Positions 25,970 through 34,697 of a stretch of DNA of 64,000 nucleotides are shown in pieces. Source of the stretch: Bradyrhizobium sp. CCGB01 (GTDB taxonomy: Bacteria; Pseudomonadota; Alphaproteobacteria; Rhizobiales; Xanthobacteraceae); assembly GCF_024199795.1 (NCBI RefSeq), contig NZ_JANADK010000001.1, positions 5,146,001 to 5,210,000 on the forward strand, written 5' to 3'. Each line of letters begins with the position of its first letter. Position 1 is the first letter of the stretch. Below the pieces are notes generated by a model that did not search any database, was not told where the DNA came from, and saw only the letters and a program-made list of their open reading frames with translations. The translations under genes and the position numbers were made by a program.

Positions 25970-26098
25970 GGCTTCTGCTATCAGAACGAGACCGGTTTGC
26001 ACATCCGCCATTGCGGCGCTCGGTCGCACAATTCGTCATAAAATCAGGGAAATATAGGTGGGCTTGAATTTGCCGCGGGCCGTGTCAAATGTCGTTCC

Positions 26099-27283
26099 AT
26101 GACAGACGCATCGACACTTTTTGACGCGGCCGTGATCGGCGGCGGGCCGGCGGGACTGGCAGCGGCCATCGCGCTTGCGCAGGCTGGCGCGCGGACCGCG
26201 CTGGTGGCCCGGCGCGTACCCTATGCCGACAATCGCACCACCGCGCTGCTCGGTGCCTCCATCGAGCTCCTGGAGAGCCTCGACGTCTGGCCGCGCTGCA
26301 AGGACAAGGCGGCAGCCCTCGAGGTCATGCGGCTCGTCGACGACACCGGCCGGCTGTTCCGCGCGCCGGAGGTCCGGTTCTCCTGTCACGAGATCGCGCT
26401 CGATGCCTTCGGCTACAACATCGACAACCGCTCGCTGATGCTGGCGCTGGAAGAACGCGCGGCCGAATTGCCCCACCTCGAGCGCTTCGACGACGAGGCC
26501 GAAAGCGTCGTCATCGAAGCCGACGACGTCGCGATCCGCACCGCGTCCGCGCAATTCCTTACGGCCCGGCTCGTGGTCGGCGCCGACGGCCGGCACTCAC
26601 TGTGCCGGGAAGCCGCCGGCATCGCGGTGACCCGGCGCGACCTGACGCAGACCGCGCTGACCTTCAACGTCGGCCACGCGCGCCCGCATCGCAACGTCTC
26701 GACCGAGTTCCACACGCCGCACGGTCCGTGCGTGTTCGTGCCCCTGCCCGGCGACCGCTCCAGCATCGTCTGGGTCGCGGCGCCCGCGGAAGCCGGGCGG
26801 CTTCGCGGATTGAGCGATGAGGAGCTGTCCGCCGCGATCGAGACGCAGTCGCATTCCATTCTGGGACGCATGTCGGTCGAGCCGGGCCGCAACCTGTTCC
26901 CGCTTGCGATCGAACGTCCAAAGTCCTTCGGCCGCGACCGCATCGCGCTGGTCGGCGAAGCCGCCCATGTTGTCCCGCCGATCGGCGCCCAGGGCCTCAA
27001 TCTCGGTCTGCGCGATGCCGCCGACATCGCCCGCCTCGCGGGCGAGGCCATCGCTGCGGGTCAGGATCCCGGCGCACCCGACGTGCTGACACGCTACGAC
27101 CGGGCGCGGCGTCCGGACATTTTGAGCCGGACGTTTGCGATCGACATCGCCAACCGCTCTTTGCTCAACGATTTCCTGCCGCTCCAGCCGGTCCGCGCCG
27201 TGGGCATGCAGCTGCTCGGCGCCATCGGCCCGCTCCGGCGTTTTGCGATGCGCGAGGGCCTGACGCCGACGTGGCGAAGGTAA
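26099..27283 (+). CDS. UbiH/UbiF-family FAD hydroxylase
   Basis: The 394-residue flavoprotein monooxygenase has the FAD motif VIGGGPAGLAAAIALAQAG at the N-terminus, the GADGRHS segment near residue 162 and the second FAD motif LVGEAAHVVPPIGAQGLNLG near residue 285, as in UbiH, UbiF and UbiL. It would hydroxylate the ubiquinone ring at the membrane. Which ring position cannot be assigned by eye. It is divergent from pcs. Confidence 0.88.
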   Translation: MTDASTLFDAAVIGGGPAGLAAAIALAQAGARTALVARRVPYADNRTTALLGASIELLESLDVWPRCKDKAAALEVMRLVDDTGRLFRAPEVRFSCHEIALDAFGYNIDNRSLMLALEERAAELPHLERFDDEAESVVIEADDVAIRTASAQFLTARLVVGADGRHSLCREAAGIAVTRRDLTQTALTFNVGHARPHRNVSTEFHTPHGPCVFVPLPGDRSSIVWVAAPAEAGRLRGLSDEELSAAIETQSHSILGRMSVEPGRNLFPLAIERPKSFGRDRIALVGEAAHVVPPIGAQGLNLGLRDAADIARLAGEAIAAGQDPGAPDVLTRYDRARRPDILSRTFAIDIANRSLLNDFLPLQPVRAVGMQLLGAIGPLRRFAMREGLTPTWRR

Positions 27284-27302
27284 CTCGGCGGCGGTAGACC
27301 GC

Positions 27303-28256
27303 TCAGGGAAACGCCAGCCGGCCGGTCTGGATCGCCCACATCACGCTGGTCAGCGTGACCACGGACGCGAAGGTCCCGAGCAGCACCGCGACCGAAGCAG
27401 ATTCGATCCAGGCTTCGTTCTGCCGGGCAATGACGAACACGTTCAGCGCCGGCGGCAGCGAGGCCATCAGCACTGCGGTCGCGGCCCATGGCTGCGCGAA
27501 CGGACCGAACGCCAGCATGAGGCCGAACGCGGCAAGCGGGTGGATCAATAGCTTCACCGCGATCACGCCCGGCACCTCCCACGGCACCCGGTTGAACGGG
27601 CGGAGCGCCACGGTCACGCCGAGCACGAACAGCGCGGTCGGCGCGGCTGCGTTCTGAAGGAAGGTGATGGTGCGGTCGAGCGCGACCGGCAGCTCGATGT
27701 GCAGCGCCGCCACGGCCGCGCCAAAGCAGGCCGACATGATCAGCGGGTTGAGCACGATCTGCTTCAGCACGACGCCGAAGGCATGCACGATCGAAGGATG
27801 GTCGCGGTCGGAGAGCTCGATCAGCAGCGGCACGATCGTGAACAGGAAGATGCTGTCGCAGCAGAAGATCAGCGCGGTCGGCGCCGATGCCTTGGTCCCA
27901 AGCACGGCGAGCGCCAGCCCCGGTCCCATATAGCCGATATTGCCGTAGCCGCCGGAGAGACCCGCGAGCGTCGCCTCGCGCAGCGTCAGCCGTCCGAAAA
28001 TCTTGCCGACGACCAGCGCCAGCGTAAACGCTGCGACCGTCGCCAGCGTGGTCGCGATCAGGAACGGCGGGTTGTTCAATTCCGCGAACGGCGTCTTCGA
28101 CATGATCGCGAACAGCAGTGCCGGCAGCGACACGTAGAGCAGGAAGAAGTTCATCCAGGCGAGGCCCGATTCCGGTAGCGATTTGGCCTTGCCGCAAGCA
28201 AATCCGACGAAGATCAAGCCAAAATAAGGTAGCGCCAGATTGAGGATATCGACCAT
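27303..28256 (-). CDS. AEC-family (auxin efflux carrier) transporter
   Basis: This 317-residue inner-membrane protein has about ten helices in two halves of five, the AEC fold. Recognisable segments are LNLALPYFGLIFVGFACGK at the N-terminus, SGGYGNIGYMGPGLALAV (the conserved GNxGxxG region) and LPPALNVFVIARQ. Members export or take up small carboxylates such as malonate or malate; auxin export is not implied. It is monocistronic and convergent with the UbiH-type gene. Confidence 0.88.
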   Translation of the reverse strand: MVDILNLALPYFGLIFVGFACGKAKSLPESGLAWMNFFLLYVSLPALLFAIMSKTPFAELNNPPFLIATTLATVAAFTLALVVGKIFGRLTLREATLAGLSGGYGNIGYMGPGLALAVLGTKASAPTALIFCCDSIFLFTIVPLLIELSDRDHPSIVHAFGVVLKQIVLNPLIMSACFGAAVAALHIELPVALDRTITFLQNAAAPTALFVLGVTVALRPFNRVPWEVPGVIAVKLLIHPLAAFGLMLAFGPFAQPWAATAVLMASLPPALNVFVIARQNEAWIESASVAVLLGTFASVVTLTSVMWAIQTGRLAFP

Positions 28257-28362
28257 TGATGAAGTGTTTTCTGAAGATTTGGGGGCTATCCGCCCCGCAA
28301 GCGAAGGTTAATTCCAGATCAGGGCACTAGCATCGGCCACAATCCTGGTCTATCGACGGGGA

Positions 28363-28695
28363 ATGATTAAAGCGAGGACCGCCAAATTCCAGATCGGACA
28401 GGTCGTGCGCCACCGGATCTTCTCGTTCCGGGGCGTGATCTTCGACATCGATCCGGAGTTCAACAACACCGAGGAGTGGTGGCTGTCGATCCCTGAAGAG
28501 GTGCGGCCGCACAAGGACCAACCGTTCTACCACCTGCTCGCGGAGAACGCCGAGTCCGAGTACGTCGCCTACGTATCGGAACAGAATCTGGTGCCGGACG
28601 ATTCCGGCGAACCGGTCCGCCATTCCCAGGTCGCCGAGATCTTCATCAAGAACAAGGACGGCGGCTACCGCCCGCGGAACCCGTCGTTGAACTGA
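28363..28695 (+). CDS. hspQ: Heat-shock protein HspQ
   Basis: The 110-residue protein begins MIKARTAKFQIGQVVRHRIF and continues FRGVIFDIDPEFNNTEEWW, YHLLAENAESEYVAYVSEQN, the classic HspQ (YccV-like) sequence. HspQ is a small beta-barrel protein that modulates Lon-dependent proteolysis and binds hemimethylated DNA in enterobacteria. It is monocistronic, ending at a strong shared terminator. Confidence 0.93.
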   Translation: MIKARTAKFQIGQVVRHRIFSFRGVIFDIDPEFNNTEEWWLSIPEEVRPHKDQPFYHLLAENAESEYVAYVSEQNLVPDDSGEPVRHSQVAEIFIKNKDGGYRPRNPSLN

Positions 28696-28721
28696 ATTTC
28701 GCTGCCGGCAAGCGGCCAGCA

Positions 28722-28750
28722 AAAAAGGCGCTCGAAGTGAGCGCCTTTTT
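28722..28750. terminator. Bidirectional intrinsic terminator
   Basis: AAAAAGGCGCTC and its exact complement form a 12-bp stem around GAAGT, with A-run and T-run on the two sides. It serves both hspQ and the convergent ialB-like gene. Confidence 0.85.
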
Positions 28751-28774
28751 CATGTCTGGACGTCCGTCGCCCGA

Positions 28775-29602
28775 TTACTTCTGAGCGGTCGGAGGTGCGC
28801 CGGGCGCACCGCCCTGCTGCTCGAGCTTCTTGCGCTGCTCGTCGGCCTTCTTCTGAAGCTCTTCCTGGAGCTTCTTCTGGGTTTCCTCGAACACCTTGGG
28901 ATCGGTCGGCGGACCGTCATAGGCCTTCTGGAATTCGCCGGCGAGCGGCAGCGGCAGCGTCAAGGGCGCGCCGTTGGCGTTGATCGCCTGGACGACGAGG
29001 TTCTGGCCCTTCTTCATGCTGTTGATGAGCTCGGGGCTGGCCTCATAATCCGACATGCAGCCGTTCTGGAAGCAGATCACATACGGTTGCTGCAGCGGCG
29101 CATTGTTGTCCACGATGATGCGGGTGCCGTGCACGAGCTGCATGCCGAGCGGCAAGGTCACGCGCAGGATCTTCTTGGGCTCGCCTTCCGGCTCGATGAT
29201 CACGGCGGCAATGACCGGCTGGCCCGACTCGATGCGACCGTCCTTGCCGGTGAAGCAGACCTGCTTGGCGTTGGCGTCCTGGCCCTTGAGGCAGAACTTG
29301 GTCCAGGGGGCGTAGATCAGCTGGATCTGCTGATCGGCCGGCTGGGCCGCGCCCTGCTGCGCCGGAGCGCCCTGCGCGGGAGCCTGCTGGGCGGGCGCCT
29401 GAGCGGAGGGCGCCGGAGCCTTGGGGGCAGCCTTCGGAGCGGCTTTCGGGGCCGGAGCCGCCTTGGGCGCGGCAGGCGCACCGGGGGCCGGCGCCGGGGT
29501 CTGGGCCTCGGCGGCAAATGGAACGGCCAATGCCGTCGCCGTCAACAAGGCGAGAAGTCGCCCGCGCGGCCGGACGGACGCGGCCAAGTAATGGAAATTC
29601 AT
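28775..29602 (-). CDS. Invasion-associated locus B (IalB) family protein
   Basis: The 275 residues comprise a basic signal peptide (LLALLTATALAVPFAAEAQ), a Pro/Ala/Gln-rich linker (about 35-95) and an IalB domain (YAPWTKFCLKGQDANAKQVC, then ISIHGTRIIVDNN-type text, CFQNGCMSDYEAS) with two probable disulfides. The C-terminus is a charged helix (FEETQKKLQEELQKKADEQR). IalB proteins are periplasmic or outer-membrane proteins; the name comes from Bartonella and no invasion role should be assumed here. Confidence 0.88.
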   Translation of the reverse strand: MNFHYLAASVRPRGRLLALLTATALAVPFAAEAQTPAPAPGAPAAPKAAPAPKAAPKAAPKAPAPSAQAPAQQAPAQGAPAQQGAAQPADQQIQLIYAPWTKFCLKGQDANAKQVCFTGKDGRIESGQPVIAAVIIEPEGEPKKILRVTLPLGMQLVHGTRIIVDNNAPLQQPYVICFQNGCMSDYEASPELINSMKKGQNLVVQAINANGAPLTLPLPLAGEFQKAYDGPPTDPKVFEETQKKLQEELQKKADEQRKKLEQQGGAPGAPPTAQK

Positions 29603-29864
29603 TGCGGAAAACCCTTTCTGAACGGGAAGTGCCCGAACCGCTCTGCAGCGACGAACCTAGCCGCGTTTGGGCGCGGCTCTCTCCCCGTCAATTGAGGCGG
29701 ATAGGTGACGGGCTCGACGCTCTTGCGCGATCGCCCGCCTTCTAAGCGGGGCCGTCGAAAAGATCAATGCCGACAAGCGTCTTTGGCCGCGTTGGCGCCA
29801 GCGTCCCACCAAATTCCCTGTGATAGGATTCAGGTCCCGGCGGTCCTCGAATCAACGTGTGCCG

Positions 29865-31733
29865 ATGTTCATGTTCCAGCGCCTTCTCGAGGGCCTTCGT
29901 GAGAGGTTCCGTGCGAGCCTTGGCGTCCGCCTCTGCGCCCTCGCCTTTGTCCTGGCTGCCGGGCTCCCGGCAAATGGCGTACGGGCCGAAGAAGCTCACG
30001 CCATCGCCATGCACGGCAAGCCGGCGTTGCCGCCCAATTTCACCCACATGCCCTACGCCAATCCTGACGCCCCCAAGGGCGGCCGGCTGGTCTGGGGCCT
30101 TCTCGGCACCTTCGACAGCCTTAATCCGTTCATCGTGAAGGGATTGGCGGTGCAGCCGATCCGCGCCTACGTGGTCGAGAGCCTGCTGGCGCGCGGCCAG
30201 GATGAGCCGTTCACGCTGTACGGCCTGCTCGCCAAGACCGTCGAGACCGATGCGGAGCGGAGCTACGTCACGTTCCGTCTCGATCCCCGCGCCCGCTTCT
30301 CCGACGGCAAGTCGGTACAAGCCGAGGACGTGCTGTTCTCCTGGCAGCTCCTGCGCGACCATGGCCGTCCCAACCTCCGGCAATATTACGCCAAGGTCGC
30401 CAAGGCCGAGGCGCCAGATCCCCTCACCGTTCGTTTCGACCTCACCGGCGCCAACGACCGCGAGCTGCCGCTGATCCTCGGCCTGATGCCGATCCTGCCG
30501 AAGCATGCAGTGGATGTTGCGACCTTCGAGGAGACGACGCTGACGGGGCCGATCGCCTCGGGCCCCTACCGTGTCGCGGCGGTGAAGCCCGGCGCCAGCG
30601 TGACCTTGACCCGCAATCCCGATTATTGGGGCCGCGACCTGCCGATCAATCGCGGGCTCTACAATTTCGACGAGATCAGGCTCGACTATTTCCGCGAGGC
30701 CAACGGCCAGTTCGAAGCCTTCAAACGCGGCCTCTATGATTTCCGTGTCGAGCACGAACCGCTGCGCTGGCACGACGGTTACGACTTTCCGGCCGTCAAA
30801 AGCGGCGAAGTGATCCGCGACACCATCAAGCCCGGCGTGCCGCAGCCTTCCGAATTCCTGGTGTTCAACACGCGCCGTCCGATCTTCGCCGACATCCGCG
30901 TGCGCCGGGCACTGACGCTGCTGCTCGATTTCGAGCTGATCAACCGCAACTACTTTTTCGGTCTCTATTCGCGCGTCGCTGGCTATTTTGCGGGGTCGGA
31001 TCTCTCGGCCTACGGCCGGTCCGCCGATGCGCGCGAGCGCGAGCTGCTGAAGCCCTTTGCCGCGCAGATTCCGCCCGACATCATGGACGGCAGCTACCGC
31101 CTGCCGGTGACCGACGGCTCGGGGCGCGACCGGACCACGCTGCGCGCGGCGCTCAAGCTGCTGTCGGACGCCGGCTACGATCTCGACGGCACGGTGCTGC
31201 GCAACCGCGCGACAAAAGCCCCCTTCACCTTCGAGATGCTGGTGACGACCCGCGACCAGGAGCGCATCGCCCTCGCGTTCCAGCGCGACCTCAAGCGCGC
31301 CGGCATCGCGCCGACCGTTCGCGCGGTCGATCCCGTGCAGTTCGACCAGCGCCGGCTCGCTTACGAGTTCGACATGATCCAGAACCGCTGGGATCAGTCG
31401 CTGTCGCCCGGCAACGAGCAGTATTTCTATTGGGGCAGCGCGGCCGCCGACAATCCGGGCACCCGCAACTACATGGGCGCCAGAGATCCCGCCGTCGATG
31501 CCATGATCGGTGCTCTCCTGGAGGCCCGTGATCATACGGCCTTCGTCTCGGCGGTGCGGGCGCTCGACCGCGCCTTGATCTCCGGTTTCTATACAATCCC
31601 CCTGTTTAACGTATCCGAGCAATGGATCGCGCGCTGGAATCGGATAGAACGGCCGAAGGCCACCGCGCTGTCCGGCTACCTGCCGGAGACCTGGTGGTCG
31701 AAGGGGCAGCCGCAAGCCAGCCAAGCAAAGTGA
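29865..31733 (+). CDS. ABC transporter substrate-binding protein, family 5 (oligopeptide type)
   Basis: The start ATG 29865 opens a signal peptide ending in AAGLPANGVRAEE; the ORF extends to 29820 without a better start. The 622-residue protein follows the YejA/OppA pattern: GGRLVWGLLGTFDSLNPF, EDVLFSWQLLRDHGRPN, TLTRNPDYWGRDLPINRG, then YQLNRWDQ-like text (MIQNRWDQSLSPGNEQYFYW). It binds peptides or similar solutes in the periplasm. No permease or ATPase gene is present, so it would use a transporter encoded elsewhere. Only 4 bases separate it from the degenerate AMP-binding gene. Confidence 0.88.
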   Translation: MFMFQRLLEGLRERFRASLGVRLCALAFVLAAGLPANGVRAEEAHAIAMHGKPALPPNFTHMPYANPDAPKGGRLVWGLLGTFDSLNPFIVKGLAVQPIRAYVVESLLARGQDEPFTLYGLLAKTVETDAERSYVTFRLDPRARFSDGKSVQAEDVLFSWQLLRDHGRPNLRQYYAKVAKAEAPDPLTVRFDLTGANDRELPLILGLMPILPKHAVDVATFEETTLTGPIASGPYRVAAVKPGASVTLTRNPDYWGRDLPINRGLYNFDEIRLDYFREANGQFEAFKRGLYDFRVEHEPLRWHDGYDFPAVKSGEVIRDTIKPGVPQPSEFLVFNTRRPIFADIRVRRALTLLLDFELINRNYFFGLYSRVAGYFAGSDLSAYGRSADARERELLKPFAAQIPPDIMDGSYRLPVTDGSGRDRTTLRAALKLLSDAGYDLDGTVLRNRATKAPFTFEMLVTTRDQERIALAFQRDLKRAGIAPTVRAVDPVQFDQRRLAYEFDMIQNRWDQSLSPGNEQYFYWGSAAADNPGTRNYMGARDPAVDAMIGALLEARDHTAFVSAVRALDRALISGFYTIPLFNVSEQWIARWNRIERPKATALSGYLPETWWSKGQPQASQAK

Positions 31734-31737
31734 CGCC

Positions 31738-33240
31738 GTGAATCAGCCAGCCGTATCGCCGACGCTCGACACGCTGTTTCAGCGCACGCTGATGCGGCAA
31801 CCGCACGCGCCCGCTCTGCTCGATCCCCTCAACAAGGCCCGTGTGACCGGCCACCAGCCGCGCCGGATGACTTACGCCGAGGCTGACACCGCCATCGAGG
31901 CCCTGTCGGCGCATTTCGTCGAATCGGGGCTGCCGGCCAACTCCGTCATCGCGATCCAGCTGCCTGCTACGGTCGAATTCGTGCTGACCGTGCTCGCCGC
32001 GCATCGCGCCGGGCTCGTCGTCGCCGTGCTGCCGCTGCTGTGGCGCCATGCGGAACTGACCGCCGCGCTGAACCGCACCGCGGCGCGCGCCATCGTCACC
32101 ATGAGCAAGGTCGACGGCGTCAGCTATTCCGACCTCGCGATGCATGCCGCCGCCGAGGCCTTTTCGATCCGTTACGTCTGCGGTTTCGGCGCCGACCTGC
32201 CCGAGGGCATGGCCTCGCTCGACGACGTGCTGGCGCGCCCGCCCGGCACCACCCGCACCGTGATCCAGGACGGCCGCAAGGCGGCGATGATCTCCTTCGA
32301 CGTCACCGCCGAAGGCTTTCGCCCGGTGCCGCGGCCGCATTTCAGCCTGATCGCCGGCGGGCTCGCGATGTCGCTGGAGGCCGACATCAAGCAGGGCGCG
32401 ACCGTAATGGCGGCGTTCGCGCCGATGTCGTTCGCTGGCCTCGCTTCCTCGCTCGCGGTGTGGCTGCTCTGCGGCGGCACGCTGGCGCTGCATCATCCCT
32501 TCGAGAACGAGGTGCTGGAGCAGCAGATCAACGAGCACGAATGCGAGGTGCTGATCGCCCCCGCGCAGCTCGCGCTGCGCCTGGGCGATTCCGATCTCGC
32601 GGCACGGCTGCCAAGCTTGCGCAACGTCATCGGCCTCTGGCGTGCGCCCGAGCAGGTGGCGGCGAGCGATGCCTGGATCGCGCCGCATGCACCGCTGACC
32701 GACGTCTATCTATTCGGCGAGGCCGGTCTGTTCGGCGCCCGCCGCGGCGAGGACGGCATGCCTGTTACGGTGATGCCCGGGCCGCACGGCGCCCCGCGTG
32801 AGCAGTCCGGCTCCTCCATCGCCGGCGAAATCCTGCTGACGCCCAAGGGCACGCTCGGCCTGCGTGGGGCGATGGTGCCGATCGCGGCCTACGCACCGCC
32901 GCAGCCGGTCGGCGACACCCTGACAGCGCAGCCGCCGCGGGATTATGTCGACACCGGCTATGCCGCGCGGCTCGACCGCCCCAGCGGCGCGATCTGCATC
33001 ACCGCGCCGCCCTCCGGCATCATGGCCGTCGGCGGCTACCGCTTCCTGTCCAACGACCTCCAGGAATGGGCGCGCCGGCTCGGCCAGGGTGCCCTGCTCA
33101 CCGCGCTGCCCGACCGGCTCTCAGGCCACCGGCTCGCAGGCCGGGCCCAGGACAACGCCCGCGCCCGCGAAGCGCTCAATGAACTCGGGCTTAACCCCCT
33201 GATGGTCGAGGCTTTTCGCGACCGCTCGGGGCCGGTTTAG
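31738..33240 (+). CDS. Degenerate AMP-binding (acyl-CoA synthetase-like) protein
   Basis: The gene starts at GTG 31738, four bases after the preceding stop. The 500 residues align by eye with the N-terminal domain of class I adenylate-forming enzymes (MTYAEADTAIEALSAHF, IAIQLPATVEFVLTVLAAHRAG). The ATP-binding TSGTTGxPK loop is missing: the equivalent stretch reads AAMISFDVTAEGFRPVPRPH. The YGxTE region is VYLFGEAGLFGARR, TGD reads DTGYAARLD, and the catalytic C-terminal lysine is not evident. It is therefore likely not a working synthetase and may bind an acyl ligand or partner. Confidence 0.8.
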   Translation: MNQPAVSPTLDTLFQRTLMRQPHAPALLDPLNKARVTGHQPRRMTYAEADTAIEALSAHFVESGLPANSVIAIQLPATVEFVLTVLAAHRAGLVVAVLPLLWRHAELTAALNRTAARAIVTMSKVDGVSYSDLAMHAAAEAFSIRYVCGFGADLPEGMASLDDVLARPPGTTRTVIQDGRKAAMISFDVTAEGFRPVPRPHFSLIAGGLAMSLEADIKQGATVMAAFAPMSFAGLASSLAVWLLCGGTLALHHPFENEVLEQQINEHECEVLIAPAQLALRLGDSDLAARLPSLRNVIGLWRAPEQVAASDAWIAPHAPLTDVYLFGEAGLFGARRGEDGMPVTVMPGPHGAPREQSGSSIAGEILLTPKGTLGLRGAMVPIAAYAPPQPVGDTLTAQPPRDYVDTGYAARLDRPSGAICITAPPSGIMAVGGYRFLSNDLQEWARRLGQGALLTALPDRLSGHRLAGRAQDNARAREALNELGLNPLMVEAFRDRSGPV

Positions 33241-33324
33241 GCGCAGTTTCGACCCGTCCATTGACGCTGCATTAAGGCGACCGGACTAGATTGCGCAGCA
33301 TCTGTTGCGTGATCAGAGTTTGCG

Positions 33325-34548
33325 ATGTCCCAGGCGGGCCCGATCCTGTTTGTGTCCAATGCCCAGCGGCCGCCTTGCATTGCGGCTCTGGACGAGGCCC
33401 GTCTCTTCCCCGTCGTCGACACCGACTGGGCCAGCGCGGCGCGCGCGGTCGAGCAGGTGCAGCCGGCCGCAGTTCTCGCCGCGATGCATGCCGGGCACGA
33501 GCCCCATCTGGCGCCGCTCGCCATGAAGATCGCGGGCCAATCGCCCTATCTTCCCTTCGTGGCGCTCGATGCTGCCGGCACGCTGCCGCAGAACGCCCTG
33601 CCCTTCTCCTCGCGCGGCGGCAATTCCGACCGCCTCGTCGCGCGGCTCCGCGCCGCGCTGCGCGTGCGGACCCTCCATGCGACGGTTCTGCGCCGGCTGC
33701 CGGAGGCGAAAGTCGGGTTGCCGGAAAGTGATCCGGCACGCGATGCGACCGTGCTCCTGATCGGCCGCGGCGCAGCCTATCCCGCGCTCTCCGTCGCACT
33801 CGGCGAGCGCGTCGGCGTCGTCGGTGCGCTCTCGATCGAGGCTGCGGCCAAGCATCTCAACACCCGCGATATCGACGGCGTCGTGCTCGCCGAAGGTTTT
33901 ACCGCGCGCGTCACCGACGCCTTCCTCACCGTGCTCGCCGAAGACACCCGTTTCCGCAGCCTGCCCGTGGTCGTCACCGCGCACCAGCTTACGCAGACGT
34001 ACGACCTGCCCAATCTCGAACTGATCCCGGGCGAGCCGGCGAAGGTCGCCGCCAACGCGCTGCCGCTGATCCGCCAGCACGCGATGGAAGCGCAACTGAG
34101 CCGCACGCTGCGCTCGATCGATGCCGGCGGCTGGCTCGATCCGCGCAGCGGCCTGCTCACGGTGGAAGCCTTTGCCCGCGATTTCGCCAAGGCGGTCGAG
34201 CAGACGCTTGCCCGCGGCGGCGGCCTCTCCGTGGCGCGCTTCGCCTTCGAGCCCGGCAATTCCCGCGCCCAGCTCGACGCGGCCCGCATCCTGAGCCGCC
34301 TGATGCGGCAGATGGATTTTGGCGCGGCACAGAAGGACGGCTCGGTCATCGTCGTGTTCGCGGAGACCGATTTCCGCACCGCCCACATGATCGCGCGCCG
34401 CCTCTCGGCGGTGATGCGGCACACCTCGAACGGCAAGCACGAGATGCGCAGCGATCCCGTGGTCAGCGTGGATTCGCTGTCGCCGTCGGATACGGCGCGA
34501 TCACTGCTCGGGCGCCTCTCAGCCGACGCGTCCCGCGCGGCGTCGTAG
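33325..34548 (+). CDS. Degenerate receiver/GGDEF-like protein
   Basis: The 407-residue cytoplasmic protein starts at ATG 33325, 84 bases after the AMP-binding-like gene. Residues 1-115 look like a receiver domain without clear acidic pocket; a second receiver-like stretch spans about 140-255. The last 150 residues follow the GGDEF fold (DPRSGLLTVEAFARDFAKAV in place of DxLTGLxNRRxF, then VIVVFAETDFRTAHMIARRL), but the GGDEF loop reads QKDGSVIVVF. It cannot make c-di-GMP by the usual chemistry and may instead bind nucleotide or partners. Confidence 0.75.
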   Translation: MSQAGPILFVSNAQRPPCIAALDEARLFPVVDTDWASAARAVEQVQPAAVLAAMHAGHEPHLAPLAMKIAGQSPYLPFVALDAAGTLPQNALPFSSRGGNSDRLVARLRAALRVRTLHATVLRRLPEAKVGLPESDPARDATVLLIGRGAAYPALSVALGERVGVVGALSIEAAAKHLNTRDIDGVVLAEGFTARVTDAFLTVLAEDTRFRSLPVVVTAHQLTQTYDLPNLELIPGEPAKVAANALPLIRQHAMEAQLSRTLRSIDAGGWLDPRSGLLTVEAFARDFAKAVEQTLARGGGLSVARFAFEPGNSRAQLDAARILSRLMRQMDFGAAQKDGSVIVVFAETDFRTAHMIARRLSAVMRHTSNGKHEMRSDPVVSVDSLSPSDTARSLLGRLSADASRAAS

Positions 34549-34564
34549 TCACAACCTCGCTGCC

Positions 34565-34651
34565 GTAGGAGGGCAAAGGCGCATCTGCGCCGTGCCCACC
34601 ATCCTTCCAAGACGACAGAAGCGATGGGCACGCTTCGCCTTGCCCACTCTT
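34565..34651. repeat. Long inverted-repeat element, second copy (GTGGGCA type)
   Basis: The arms GTAGGAGGGCAAAGGCGCA and CGCCTTGCCCACTC, with inner GTGCCCACC and GATGGGCAC, match the element at 12545-12641 in reverse orientation. It fills most of the gap between the GGDEF-like gene and the next gene. Confidence 0.6.
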
Positions 34652-34697
34652 GCAATAGCGCAATCGGCTATCATTGGCGTGTCCCGTGAGGAATGTC

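Noticed and set aside
29742..31724. A 660-codon open frame on the minus strand
   Set aside because: It is antisense to the family 5 binding-protein gene. Its text is Arg/Gly/Ala-rich without family motifs, as is typical of GC-rich shadow frames.
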